In this document: piece after piece, positions 5,413-12,953 of the stretch
Numbering within the stretch: position 1 is the first letter of the stretch
Layout: the number at the start of each line of letters is the position of its first letter
Notes under the pieces: model-generated
Database searches by the model: none
Seen by the model: the letters and a program-made list of their open reading frames with translations, nothing else
What the model was told of the DNA's origin: nothing
Program-made: the position numbers and the translations under genes
Assembly (NCBI GenBank): GCA_963922935.1
Contig: CAWUKE010000040.1
Coordinates: 1 to 14,749, forward strand
Direction of reading: 5' to 3'
Length of the DNA: 14,749 nt
From: Litorimonas sp963922935
GTDB taxonomy: Bacteria > Pseudomonadota > Alphaproteobacteria > Caulobacterales > Maricaulaceae

Positions 5413-6690
5413 TTACTTAAAGATATCAAGTTTCCCGACTTGCTTGGCCGCCAGATAGTAGAAGGTTACGCGGGACTTCTGGCGTTGTGCCTTCATCTGA
5501 TTGCAGACGTCTTTGACCAAGTCCATTTGCCCAGTTTTCTGGCCCAGCTTACGCGTTACAAATCCTTTTGCCACACGCTGCAGTTCCGCTTCGTCTGAGC
5601 AAGCGACGAGCGAGCTATCCCGAGATTTCAGTGCCGCACCGCAATATTTCACGATACTTTTGACAACATCCCGATCAGCCTTGGCATCATATTTGACGAC
5701 ATTCGCATAGTAGCGATCGACCCTTTTCTCCGCTTCAGCGGCCGCTTTGGCTTTCGCTGACATAGGTTTTTTGCCCGGCTTCTTACCAGACGTTTTCGCC
5801 GAAGCAGGTTTCGCTTTCATCGGCCGCGCTGCTGCGCCTTTGGCTAGGCCTTTGGCCTGCTTGACCCACTCGTCGCGATCTATGCGGCCGGGAATGCTGT
5901 CGATGACGCCTTCCACCATTTCTACGTCAGCGCGTTTCCACGCACCGATCTGGCGGAAATAGTAGATCCCTTTGCCATTGAGATCCTTCTCAAACTTTGG
6001 ACCGATCCCTTTAATCAGTTTCAGATCATCCGGCGCACCGTCTGTTGGGCCGTCTGTGTAAAGCACTTTGGGCTTTGGTGCGGCAGCCTTCTTCGCCGCT
6101 GGTTTTTTGGCTGCTGGTTTTTTAGCTGCAGGCTTCCTAGCGGGCGCTTTTCTAGGAGCCGTCTTCTTCGCAGCAGACTTCTTGGGAGCCGCTTTCTTTG
6201 CTTTAGGCTTAGCCGCCTTCTTTGCGGCTCCAGCAGCCGCCAATGTCGCTGCGCCGGCAGCGGCCGCTTTCGCGCCGCCGGAACCACCGGTTTCCGCTGT
6301 CTCTGCAATACGAGATTCAAGATATTTCACCCGCGCCGCCAGATAACGGTTTTGCCACTCTAGCGCATAAGTATCGTCGCTCTCGCTCGTTTTATCGGTG
6401 GCAACAGCTGTCGCTGCCGCTCCAGCAACAGCGCCTGCCCCGGCAGCGGCGAGCTTGGATTTCAGGTCAGACACTTCGGTATCGCGCGAGGAAACATGAC
6501 CTTCTAGTTCGTGGACACGTGCACGAAGACTGTCAGCTTCCGCCCGTAGCGCGCCTTCGCCTTCCACAGACAGATCGCCTGTGATCCGCTTTTTGGGCTT
6601 AAGGAACCAGCCCAACAGAAAACCAATGCCCCCAATGATAAGGGACGGGATCAGGTAGAAGCACCCGAGAAAGCCTAAGAAATTATCCAT
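5413..6690 (-). CDS. Membrane-anchored coiled-coil / histone H1-like linker / HHH / DUF2853 fusion protein
   Basis: A 425-residue multi-part protein. It has an N-terminal membrane helix (about 5-29, followed by KPKK, cytoplasmic side likely), a coiled coil (about 45-82), an Ala-rich stretch, and a second helix (110-131). A Lys/Ala/Pro-rich region (138-208) has AAKKP repeats as in histone H1-like proteins. A helix-hairpin-helix domain covers about 220-283 (DDLKLIKGIGPKFEKDL, FRQIGAW, GRIDRDEWVKQAK), the HHH seen at the ends of some alphaproteobacterial L21 and NADH dehydrogenase-associated proteins. A second basic linker (285-320) precedes a C-terminal DUF2853 domain (about 322-424: CGAALKSRDSSLVACSDEAELQ, RKLGQK, YYLAAKQVGK). 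HHH and Lys/Ala tails usually bind DNA, so I infer a membrane-tethered DNA-binding protein. The ATG at 6690 has a good AGGGG ribosome-binding site. It follows the OmpA gene by 41 bases and ends at a strong terminator. Confidence 0.85.
   Translation of the reverse strand: MDNFLGFLGCFYLIPSLIIGGIGFLLGWFLKPKKRITGDLSVEGEGALRAEADSLRARVHELEGHVSSRDTEVSDLKSKLAAAGAGAVAGAAATAVATDKTSESDDTYALEWQNRYLAARVKYLESRIAETAETGGSGGAKAAAAGAATLAAAGAAKKAAKPKAKKAAPKKSAAKKTAPRKAPARKPAAKKPAAKKPAAKKAAAPKPKVLYTDGPTDGAPDDLKLIKGIGPKFEKDLNGKGIYYFRQIGAWKRADVEMVEGVIDSIPGRIDRDEWVKQAKGLAKGAAARPMKAKPASAKTSGKKPGKKPMSAKAKAAAEAEKRVDRYYANVVKYDAKADRDVVKSIVKYCGAALKSRDSSLVACSDEAELQRVAKGFVTRKLGQKTGQMDLVKDVCNQMKAQRQKSRVTFYYLAAKQVGKLDIFK
6095..6199 (-). 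repeat. 15-bp coding minisatellite in the Lys/Ala linker
   Basis: Seven consecutive 15-base units of decreasing similarity encode the AAKKP-type pentapeptide. The first two, GCCGCTGGTTTTTTG (6095-6109) and GCTGCTGGTTTTTTA (6110-6124), differ at two positions; later units have diverged. The array lies wholly inside the DUF2853 fusion gene in frame, so unit gain or loss would change linker length without breaking the reading frame. Confidence 0.7.
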
Positions 6691-6708
6691 TTGGGACCCC
6701 TACTCTTG

Positions 6709-6743
6709 TAAGACTGTTCAGATTGGTAAGACTATTCAGATTG
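6709..6743. repeat. 17-bp tandem direct repeat spanning the OmpA gene stop
   Basis: TAAGACTGTTCAGATTG (6709-6725) is repeated as TAAGACTATTCAGATTG (6727-6743), with one mismatch and an 18-base period. The second copy includes the stop codon and last codons of the OmpA-family gene; the first lies in the 41-base gap before the fusion gene. It looks like a small local duplication. Confidence 0.75.
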
Positions 6744-7856
6744 ACTGAGAATGAATTCGATGCGGCGGTTCCGTTCACGCCCTTCCGCCGTACTATTGTC
6801 GGCAATAGGATTGGCTTCACCAAACCCTGTGGCCGTCATGCGAGAGCGATCGATCCCGGCTTCCGTTGCCAGATAGGCCAGAACAGAATTGGCCCGCGCT
6901 TCAGACAAGCGCTGGTTCAGTTCGTCAGACCCGTCGGAAGAGGTGTAACCGTTGATCGCAACGCGGAAAGACGGGCATTGCTGCGCCGCGCCGCCAATAT
7001 CATTCAGCAGATCAAAATTCATATCTCCCCGAATATCGGCACTACCTCCGCCGAACTGAATACGACGCCCTGTGCGAATGTCGTTCAGTAGGTTTTGGCA
7101 AATCGCCTGACTGGTCACTTCACCAGATTGACGCGTCATTCCATCGGGCACCCGCAAATTCGACGCGATGGAATAGCCCTCTGGCATTTCTGTCGAGACC
7201 ATGCTGAGGACCTGGTTCTGCACGTCAACCGACGGCGCAACCCCTGTTAAAGCGCCGGATGTGCCGTCCATTTCAAAACGCCCTTCCGCGAGAAGCGAAA
7301 GCTCGCGGAAATGTTCTTCGATAACGGCTGCCCACTGGTTGTCCGGGGCACCACTCGCAATGCGAATGTTTTCCTCGGCAATGTTCTCAGTGCCGAAAAT
7401 GGACTGTGCAGCCGCAATTGTATCGTCTTTAGCTGTTTGACTGGGAACAAAGCCTTCTAGCGTAACAGCACCCGTCGCGACTTTGCGGGCAGAGAAAGTA
7501 TAAGGCGATTGGACGGGAATTTCAGAAACGGCTGTTGTTGAGACCGCTGAAACCGTTTCGGTCGCGACGCTGATATCATCGCGCACATTGTGCCATTTAT
7601 GTTTGTTCTTACAGGCCGAGCATTTCGTATTTGCCGCGATGTTAACCGCTTCAGTCTTGGCATTGTTACTAGGCGCTTCGCCCGAAACGGTCGCGACATT
7701 GCCTTGCATGTCGACGGCGGCCCAGTTGTGGCCGGCTTCATTCAACGCCGACCGAATATCGCCTTCCATGGCGTCAATGCGGGCTTGGCCTGTCAAAAGT
7801 CCGTATACCAGACCGACAAGCAGCAAGACTAAAAATCCGAGTAACCAACGGCCCAT
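6732..7856 (-). CDS. OmpA-family peptidoglycan-associated protein with BON-like repeats
   Basis: A 374-residue protein starting at ATG 7856, where AAAGGGAA forms a ribosome-binding site 6 bases upstream. A TTG nine codons earlier (7883) lacks one. A single membrane helix (about 3-22) should anchor it, with the rest in the periplasm. Two or three BON-like modules follow (about 25-100, 118-170 and 180-240), each with a strand 'VTLEGFVPSQTAKDD'-type signature; the first contains CSAC (C79, C82). The C-terminal OmpA domain (about 255-372) has NQRLSEARANSVLAYL and TGFGEANPIADNS, ending GRERNRRIEF. R321 of the diaminopimelate-binding pair is present, but the usual Asp of 'GHTD' is Ser (GYTSSDG, S306), with D308 two residues on. 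The likely role is to tie the envelope to peptidoglycan. It is followed closely by the HHH-DUF2853 gene, probably in one transcript. Confidence 0.88.
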   Translation of the reverse strand: MGRWLLGFLVLLLVGLVYGLLTGQARIDAMEGDIRSALNEAGHNWAAVDMQGNVATVSGEAPSNNAKTEAVNIAANTKCSACKNKHKWHNVRDDISVATETVSAVSTTAVSEIPVQSPYTFSARKVATGAVTLEGFVPSQTAKDDTIAAAQSIFGTENIAEENIRIASGAPDNQWAAVIEEHFRELSLLAEGRFEMDGTSGALTGVAPSVDVQNQVLSMVSTEMPEGYSIASNLRVPDGMTRQSGEVTSQAICQNLLNDIRTGRRIQFGGGSADIRGDMNFDLLNDIGGAAQQCPSFRVAINGYTSSDGSDELNQRLSEARANSVLAYLATEAGIDRSRMTATGFGEANPIADNSTAEGRERNRRIEFILSQSE

Positions 7857-7988
7857 TTGATTCCCTTTATCTTTACTCGCCAACCCCCGAAAACATGGCG
7901 AGTGGACTCAATGTGAATCCATCCGCCACAGGCTTAACGGATGGATCACAGACGTGCAAACCCTAAACAAGCGAAACACGTGGTCCCC
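7857..7988. promoter_or_regulatory. Intergenic region with a 9-bp inverted repeat
   Basis: This gap lies between the nitronate monooxygenase stop and the OmpA gene, both on the minus strand. It holds a perfect inverted repeat, ATCCATCCG (7917-7925) and CGGATGGAT (7938-7946), with a 12-base loop. There is no T-run on the minus side, so it is either a rho-dependent end for the upstream gene or an operator for the OmpA unit. Minus-strand promoter elements are not obvious. Confidence 0.4.
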
Positions 7989-8954
7989 CTATCCCAGGGT
8001 CGCGAGACGCGAAAGGGCCGCGCGATATTCACGCTCTAATTGATCGACGGCCTCCGACACGGGTGGCGCAGACGTCACCTGACCAACGCCCTGGCCCGCG
8101 CCCCAAATGTCTTTCCAGGCTTTCTTATCTGTATTCCCCCCCGATCCGAAGTTCATCGTGCTCTTATCCGCTTCTGGCAGATTGTCGGGATCCATCCCGG
8201 CTTTGCGGATTGAGCCTTTCAAGTAATTTCCGTGCACGCCTGTAAAGAGTGAGGAATAGACAATGTCTTCGCCGGAACTGTCGATGATTTCTTGCTTATA
8301 GGCTTGATCAGCATTGGCTTCTTCCGTCGCGATAAAGCGCGTTCCGATATAAGCCATGTCAGCGCCAATCCCGAGCGCGCCCACCACAGAGCCCCCAGTC
8401 GAGATCGATCCACTTGCCAGGATCGGCCCGTCAAAAAACTCGCGTATTTCCGGGATCAAGGCGAAGGGCGACAATGTTCCAGCGTGACCACCCGCGCCAG
8501 CACACACCGCAATAATCCCATCCGCGCCCATGGATAGCGCTTTCTTTGTGTGTCGGATATTGGTCACATCATGCAGGATAATCCCACCATAGGAATGGGT
8601 CGCGTCATAGACTTGCTGGTTCGCTTGCAATGACGTGATGATGATCGGCACTTCATGCTTTACGCAGACTTCCATGTCTTCTTGGAGGCGATTGTTGGAC
8701 GGGTGACAGATTTGGTTCACGGCGAAAGGGGCGACAATTTTATCAGGATTAGCCGCCTGATATTCTTCCAGCTCTAGCTTTATCCGCACAATCCATTTTT
8801 CGAGTGTTCCGGATGGGCGCGCATTCAACGCCGGAAAGCTGCCGACGATACCCGCTTTGCATTGGGCAATGACGAGGTCCGGGCCGGATACAATAAAAAG
8901 CGGTGCAGCAATAATAGGTAAGCGCGTTTTTTTCAAAATCTCTGGAAGGGCCAT
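7989..8954 (-). CDS. Nitronate monooxygenase (2-nitropropane dioxygenase family)
   Basis: A 321-residue FMN-dependent TIM-barrel enzyme. The N-terminus, LPIIAAPLFIVSGPDLVIAQ (12-31), is the first strand and FMN-side loop of the family. CAGAGGHAGT (151-160) carries the conserved AGGHAG with H157, usually the catalytic base in class I enzymes. ASGSISTGG (180-188) and IGTRF (203-207) form the flavin phosphate site. WGAGQGVG (284-291) near the C-terminus is also typical. The family oxidises alkyl nitronates, such as the toxin propionate-3-nitronate, to carbonyl compounds and nitrite; many members have other unknown substrates. No signal peptide is seen, so it is cytoplasmic. The start ATG at 8954 has a weak AGAAAG site. 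It lies 46 bases after the M28 peptidase gene and may share its transcript, although the two products have no clear joint pathway. Confidence 0.9.
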   Translation of the reverse strand: MALPEILKKTRLPIIAAPLFIVSGPDLVIAQCKAGIVGSFPALNARPSGTLEKWIVRIKLELEEYQAANPDKIVAPFAVNQICHPSNNRLQEDMEVCVKHEVPIIITSLQANQQVYDATHSYGGIILHDVTNIRHTKKALSMGADGIIAVCAGAGGHAGTLSPFALIPEIREFFDGPILASGSISTGGSVVGALGIGADMAYIGTRFIATEEANADQAYKQEIIDSSGEDIVYSSLFTGVHGNYLKGSIRKAGMDPDNLPEADKSTMNFGSGGNTDKKAWKDIWGAGQGVGQVTSAPPVSEAVDQLEREYRAALSRLATLG

Positions 8955-9000
8955 AGAGAAACTTTCTAATCAGGAAGGGGGTGTAATATGATAGTATCTG

Positions 9001-10437
9001 TTACGGACGAACGTTCGCCATGGTGCCAGTCTCATCCGCACGAAAATCTGTATCCGCCTGTGCAGCGAGCCAGGCCATAACCGCGAAGGCGGTCACATTG
9101 ACGCGAATATCCTCGGGATCGATCTTATCGAGCGTGTCATCCGGCGTGTGGTGAAGGTCGAAATAATCCGTCCCGTCTTGCTGAAAGCGCATCACAGGAA
9201 CGCCCGCATTGGCCATGGGGATAATATCTGGACCGCCATTCGTTGTGCGCGTCCCAATGGGAAGGTTCATAATGGCCGCTGCGCGTTCAATGACCTCTCG
9301 CCCGTCTCCGACATTGACCAAGACCTCATAAGGCGGCTCTGCGCCAAAGTCCGACTCAGTTGCTAAGACATGGTTTTCAAGTTCTGCTGCGTGCGTGCGC
9401 GCATATTCAAAAGCGCCCAGCAAACCGACTTCCTCAGCGCCAAAAGCAATGACACGGATCGTCCGTTTCGGGGACAAGCCTACATCTAAGATGACTCTCG
9501 CCGCGCCTGCGCTCACGCCAATTCCGGCCCCGTCATCAACGGCACCCGTGCCAAGGTCCCAGCTATCTAAATGCCCGCCAATAACCACGATTTCTTCAGG
9601 CCGTTCTGTCCCCACAATTTCACCGATGACATTGCCGGACTCAACAGGTCCAACAGACATAGGCTCTAAGTTGAGCGACATGACGATTTCATCTTCGCGC
9701 GCAAACATCCGCTCCAGCTGATCCGCGTCTGGTGCAGAGAGAGCCGCGATTGGGATCTTCGGATAATCGGGGTCGTAGCGCATCTGACCTGTATGCGGGA
9801 AACGGTGGCTGTCCGTTCCGACCGACCTAATGATGACAGCCAGCGCGCCACGCTTTGCGCCTTCTGTTGCACCGGAACGCCGCTTCCGGTTCGCAGGGCC
9901 ATAGCCCGCCCCATCCGGCGCCTTCTTCATCCGCCCGGAGATAAAGACGATTTTGCCGGACAAATCTTCTTCTGAGGCCGTCAGATCATCATAGGTTGGG
10001 AAGAAAGCGATCGGCGCCGTAATCCCGCCTTCGGGTGTGGCGACTGATCCGCCTAGCGCTGTGATCAACATCTCTTGCGGATAGGGCGAGACGATCGTCG
10101 CGTTCTCTTCGCCCCTAATCCATCCCGGAATTTGGAAAGTCTCGACTCGAACATTTTCGAGACCGAGTTCGTTGAATTTCGCAACCGTCCAATCCCGCGC
10201 GCGAGCTTCGGCTTCGGTCCCAGCCAGGCGTTGCCCGACTTCTGTTGTGAGGCCCTCAACAATTTCGTAGCCAATATTTGTTGCCGCAGAGGCATCGAGT
10301 ATCGCTTGAACATCCGGCGTGATCACCCTTGCGTCCGCAACGCGTTCAGGCGCCTCATTCCCATTTGGCGTCGGAACCTCAGCCCCACTACAAGCTGCCA
10401 ATGTCAGAGCCGCAACGGCGGCGAATCCACGAAACAT
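9001..10437 (-). CDS. M28 family metallopeptidase, carboxypeptidase Q-like, lipoprotein
   Basis: A 478-residue exported peptidase. It begins with a lipoprotein signal ending LTLAAC (C16). A PA-type lid domain is inserted at about 115-260, and the M28 catalytic domain follows. Zinc and catalytic residues are visible: H289 and D291 (GGHLDSWD), D301 (VDDGAG), E335/E336 (GAEEVGLLG), D363 (ESDFG) and H429/H430 (DLHHTPDD). The order and wording closely follow carboxypeptidase Q (PGCP), which cleaves dipeptides or removes terminal residues. The protein is probably attached to the outer membrane and used for peptide scavenging. I use ATG 10437, which has a GGGGAA ribosome-binding site 6 bases upstream; a TTG at 10449 would disrupt this. 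It is read divergently from a second M28 gene across 81 bases. Confidence 0.93.
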   Translation of the reverse strand: MFRGFAAVAALTLAACSGAEVPTPNGNEAPERVADARVITPDVQAILDASAATNIGYEIVEGLTTEVGQRLAGTEAEARARDWTVAKFNELGLENVRVETFQIPGWIRGEENATIVSPYPQEMLITALGGSVATPEGGITAPIAFFPTYDDLTASEEDLSGKIVFISGRMKKAPDGAGYGPANRKRRSGATEGAKRGALAVIIRSVGTDSHRFPHTGQMRYDPDYPKIPIAALSAPDADQLERMFAREDEIVMSLNLEPMSVGPVESGNVIGEIVGTERPEEIVVIGGHLDSWDLGTGAVDDGAGIGVSAGAARVILDVGLSPKRTIRVIAFGAEEVGLLGAFEYARTHAAELENHVLATESDFGAEPPYEVLVNVGDGREVIERAAAIMNLPIGTRTTNGGPDIIPMANAGVPVMRFQQDGTDYFDLHHTPDDTLDKIDPEDIRVNVTAFAVMAWLAAQADTDFRADETGTMANVRP

Positions 10438-10518
10438 AATGTTCCCCAAAGTTCAGTTGATGACTTGATAAAGATACAGCGCGCGTTAGCAACCGTGTCA
10501 CTGTAGGGAGGACATTCA
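10438..10518. promoter_or_regulatory. Divergent promoter region between two M28 peptidase genes
   Basis: These 81 bases must hold both start regions. The plus side ends in a strong AGGGAGGA ribosome-binding site 7 bases before ATG 10519; the minus side has GGGGAA before ATG 10437. The middle contains TTGATGACTTGATAAAGAT (10456-10474), which offers AT-rich -10-like bases, but no convincing -35/-10 pair can be assigned. Shared control of the two peptidases is plausible. Confidence 0.45.
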
Positions 10519-12216
10519 ATGTCACAGACTCCATTGCGCCGTCTCTTAAGTGGACTGGTCGGGACTATCACCTTTGCAGCCTGTCAGCCTGCTGTTCAGG
10601 ACACTGCGCCCTCAGCGCTGACGACAGATGAACTCATCCGCGAAGCGGACCTGGGTCGCCGGATCGAAACGCTCGCCTCTGACGCCTTTATGGGTCGTGC
10701 GCCCGGCACAGAAGGGGGTCGCCTGGCAGCGCAATATATTGCTGACGAGATGAAAGCGGCGGGCCTCGTCCCCATGGGCGATAACGGCACCTACTTTCAG
10801 AATGTCACGCTCACCAAAAGCCTTGTAAGCGACGACAGCACTTACGCTATCTCAAATGATGGGTCGATGCTGGTCGAAGGTGTCGCGGGCGAGAATGTGA
10901 CCTTCTGGTCAAAACGCCTCGACCCAACCATTACGCTTAGCAACAGTGAGATGGTCTTCGTCGGCTATGGCGTCGTCGCGCCAGAATATGACTGGAATGA
11001 CTATGAGGGCCTAGACGTTACCGGGAAAACGGTCGTTATTCTCGTCAATGACCCAGGCTTTGGGACGCAGGATCCGGAGCTTTTTAACGGCAATTCCATG
11101 ACATATTATGGCCGCTGGACTTACAAGTTTGAAGAAGCCGGAAGACAAGGCGCAGCGGGCGCGATTGTCATTCACCAAACGGCGCCAGCGTCCTACCCTT
11201 GGGAGGTTGTTGGGGGCGCTTGGACAGGTCCTCAGAACGATCTTGTACGCCCGGATGGCGGGGCCAATCGCACCCTGATCGAAAGCTGGGTCAATGAAGC
11301 GACGGCGATTGCCATGTTTGATGCGGCTGGCCTCGACTTTACGGAAATGGCGTCTCGCGCCCTTTCAAATGAGTTTGAGCCCGTTCCATTAGAGGGACTG
11401 ACACTTGATGTTGCACTGTCTCAAGAAGTCCTATCCGTCGAAAGCCCTAACGTCGCTGGCGGCATTATCGGCACTGAAAGTCCAGAAGAGTTCATGCTCT
11501 ACATGGCCCACTGGGATCATATGGGCCAAAGCGAAGGTGACGGCGACACAATCTATAACGGCGCAGTCGATAATGCGACGGGGACCTCTGTCATCATTGA
11601 AATTGGCGAAGCCTTTGTCGAAAAAGGCGCCCCAAAACGCTCCGCCATTTTCGTGGCTGTCACAGCCGAGGAAAGCGGCTTGCTCGGCTCGGCCTATTAT
11701 GCCGCTAAGCCGCTCGTTCCGCTCGCCCAAACCGTGGCGGGTATCAATATTGACGCTGTCCAGCCGCTTGGCAAAACCAAAGATATGATCGTCGTGGGAT
11801 ATGGCGCGTCAGAACTTGAAGATCGCCTCAATACGATTTTGATGACGCGCGATATGCGCATCCAACCCGATGTGAACCCATCCGCCGGCTATTTCTATCG
11901 ATCAGACCATATCAGCCTCGCCAAGGAAGGGGTGCCGATGTTGTATCCGGGCGGCGGGATCGATCACGTCACAAAAGGCTCCGCTTATGGCGAGGCCGTC
12001 AATAAGGAATACACAGCCGAACGCTATCACAAGCCCGGCGATGAGTATGACAATAGCTGGGACTTATCCGGTATCAAACAGATCGCGGAAATCCTGTTCG
12101 AATTGGGTTATGATCTGGCCGATAGTGAAGACTGGCCGAATTGGTATGACGGCAATGAGTTTCGCGCACTTCGCGACGAGATGCGTCCCGAAACAATAGA
12201 CTCTGGCGCTGAGTAA
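10519..12216 (+). CDS. M28 family metallopeptidase with PA domain, lipoprotein
   Basis: A 565-residue exported aminopeptidase-like protein. Its signal ends TFAAC (C22), a lipobox. After an N-terminal helical part ('ASDAFMGRAPGTEGG', 54-67) comes a PA domain (about 140-300, with VFVGYGVVAPEYDWNDY). The M28 domain shows H331 (HWDHMG), D351 (AVDNATG), E384/E385 (AEESGLLG), D412 (NIDAVQP) and H504 (RYHKPGDEY), a complete two-zinc set. YRSDHISLAKEGVP (460-473) is typical of the larger M28 branch. It should release N-terminal residues from peptides at the cell surface or in the periplasm. The ribosome-binding site AGGGAGGA is one of the strongest in the window. Two glycosyltransferase genes follow after 23 bases with no terminator, so they may share transcription. 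Confidence 0.94.
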   Translation: MSQTPLRRLLSGLVGTITFAACQPAVQDTAPSALTTDELIREADLGRRIETLASDAFMGRAPGTEGGRLAAQYIADEMKAAGLVPMGDNGTYFQNVTLTKSLVSDDSTYAISNDGSMLVEGVAGENVTFWSKRLDPTITLSNSEMVFVGYGVVAPEYDWNDYEGLDVTGKTVVILVNDPGFGTQDPELFNGNSMTYYGRWTYKFEEAGRQGAAGAIVIHQTAPASYPWEVVGGAWTGPQNDLVRPDGGANRTLIESWVNEATAIAMFDAAGLDFTEMASRALSNEFEPVPLEGLTLDVALSQEVLSVESPNVAGGIIGTESPEEFMLYMAHWDHMGQSEGDGDTIYNGAVDNATGTSVIIEIGEAFVEKGAPKRSAIFVAVTAEESGLLGSAYYAAKPLVPLAQTVAGINIDAVQPLGKTKDMIVVGYGASELEDRLNTILMTRDMRIQPDVNPSAGYFYRSDHISLAKEGVPMLYPGGGIDHVTKGSAYGEAVNKEYTAERYHKPGDEYDNSWDLSGIKQIAEILFELGYDLADSEDWPNWYDGNEFRALRDEMRPETIDSGAE

Positions 12217-12239
12217 ACCCCATCCAAACGGTCGTCTGC

Positions 12240-12950
12240 ATGAAATGGGGCACGCGTTACGGCCCGGAATTCGTCAATCGCATGTGGGCGGCGGTGCAGC
12301 GCAATACGCAGCGCCCCACACGCCTTGTTTGCTTGACGGATGATCCGTCCGGCATTGACCCGGCTGTTGAGTGCGCGGAAATCCCGGAGATCAACTTACC
12401 GCCAGATCTGATCAATACGCCTTGGCGCAAGCTGACCCTATGGAAAGCACCGCTGCACGATCTGTCCGGCGACTGCCTATTTCTGGATTTAGACTTGGTG
12501 ATTACAGGGTCGCTCGACGCCATGTTCGACTATGAACCCGGTCGGTTTTGCGTGATCGAAAACTGGACCCAGATGGGGCAAGGCATCGGTAATACGAGCG
12601 CTTTTCGCTGGCCCGTCGGGCGGTTTGCCCATATCTACGATGACTTCCAGGCCGATCCCGATAAGTGGCTCAGCCAGTACCGTATCGAGCAACTCTATAT
12701 CAGTCGCGAGATCGCTGATATGGTCTTCTGGCCGCGGCTTTGGTGTGCCAGCTTCAAGCATACGCTCTTACCCAAATGGCCGAAAAACTTCTTCCAAGCC
12801 CCTGAATTACCTGAAGAAACAAGAATTGTCGCTTTCACTGGAAAACCGGATCAAGATGAAGCTTTGCGGGGCGAATGGCCGGTAAAGCGTCAGTGGAAAA
12901 AACTCTATAAACACGTTCGCCCAACGCCTTGGATTGCGGAGCATTGGTAG
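12240..12950 (+). CDS. GT-A type glycosyltransferase (DxD family)
   Basis: A 236-residue protein with a GT-A layout: 'MKWGTRYGPEFVNRMW' at the start, 'RLVCLTDD' (28-35), 'PWRKLTLW' (61-68), the metal-binding DLD motif in LFLDLDLVI (80-88; D83, D85), 'GNTSAFRW' (117-124), and a C-terminal 'AFTGKPDQDEA' (198-208). I recognise it as a bacterial glycosyltransferase related to hypothetical nucleotide-sugar enzymes; donor and acceptor cannot be read. No membrane segment is present. The ATG at 12240 is the only usual start after an in-frame TGA at 12211-12213, and it has no visible ribosome-binding site. The codons just before it read TVVC, which looks like the missing half of the first beta strand, so the true start may be a non-standard codon upstream. 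The GT10 gene follows 3 bases after its stop. Confidence 0.82.
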   Translation: MKWGTRYGPEFVNRMWAAVQRNTQRPTRLVCLTDDPSGIDPAVECAEIPEINLPPDLINTPWRKLTLWKAPLHDLSGDCLFLDLDLVITGSLDAMFDYEPGRFCVIENWTQMGQGIGNTSAFRWPVGRFAHIYDDFQADPDKWLSQYRIEQLYISREIADMVFWPRLWCASFKHTLLPKWPKNFFQAPELPEETRIVAFTGKPDQDEALRGEWPVKRQWKKLYKHVRPTPWIAEHW

Positions 12951-12953
12951 GTC

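Noticed and set aside
6095..6199. Short regular repeats that might suggest a CRISPR array
   Set aside because: Units are contiguous with no spacers and in frame with the Lys/Ala linker, so they are a coding minisatellite.
6068..6346. Plus-strand Ala/Phe-rich hydrophobic frame that looks like a membrane protein
   Set aside because: It is the antisense of the Lys/Ala repeat (AAG/GCC codons read backwards give Phe/Ala), not a gene.
7857..7883. Upstream TTG start adding nine residues to the OmpA protein
   Set aside because: The ATG at 7856 has a good ribosome-binding site at the right distance, and the added residues precede the membrane anchor without a clear role.
10438..10449. TTG start four codons upstream of the first M28 gene
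   Set aside because: Those bases form the GGGGAA ribosome-binding site for the ATG at 10437.
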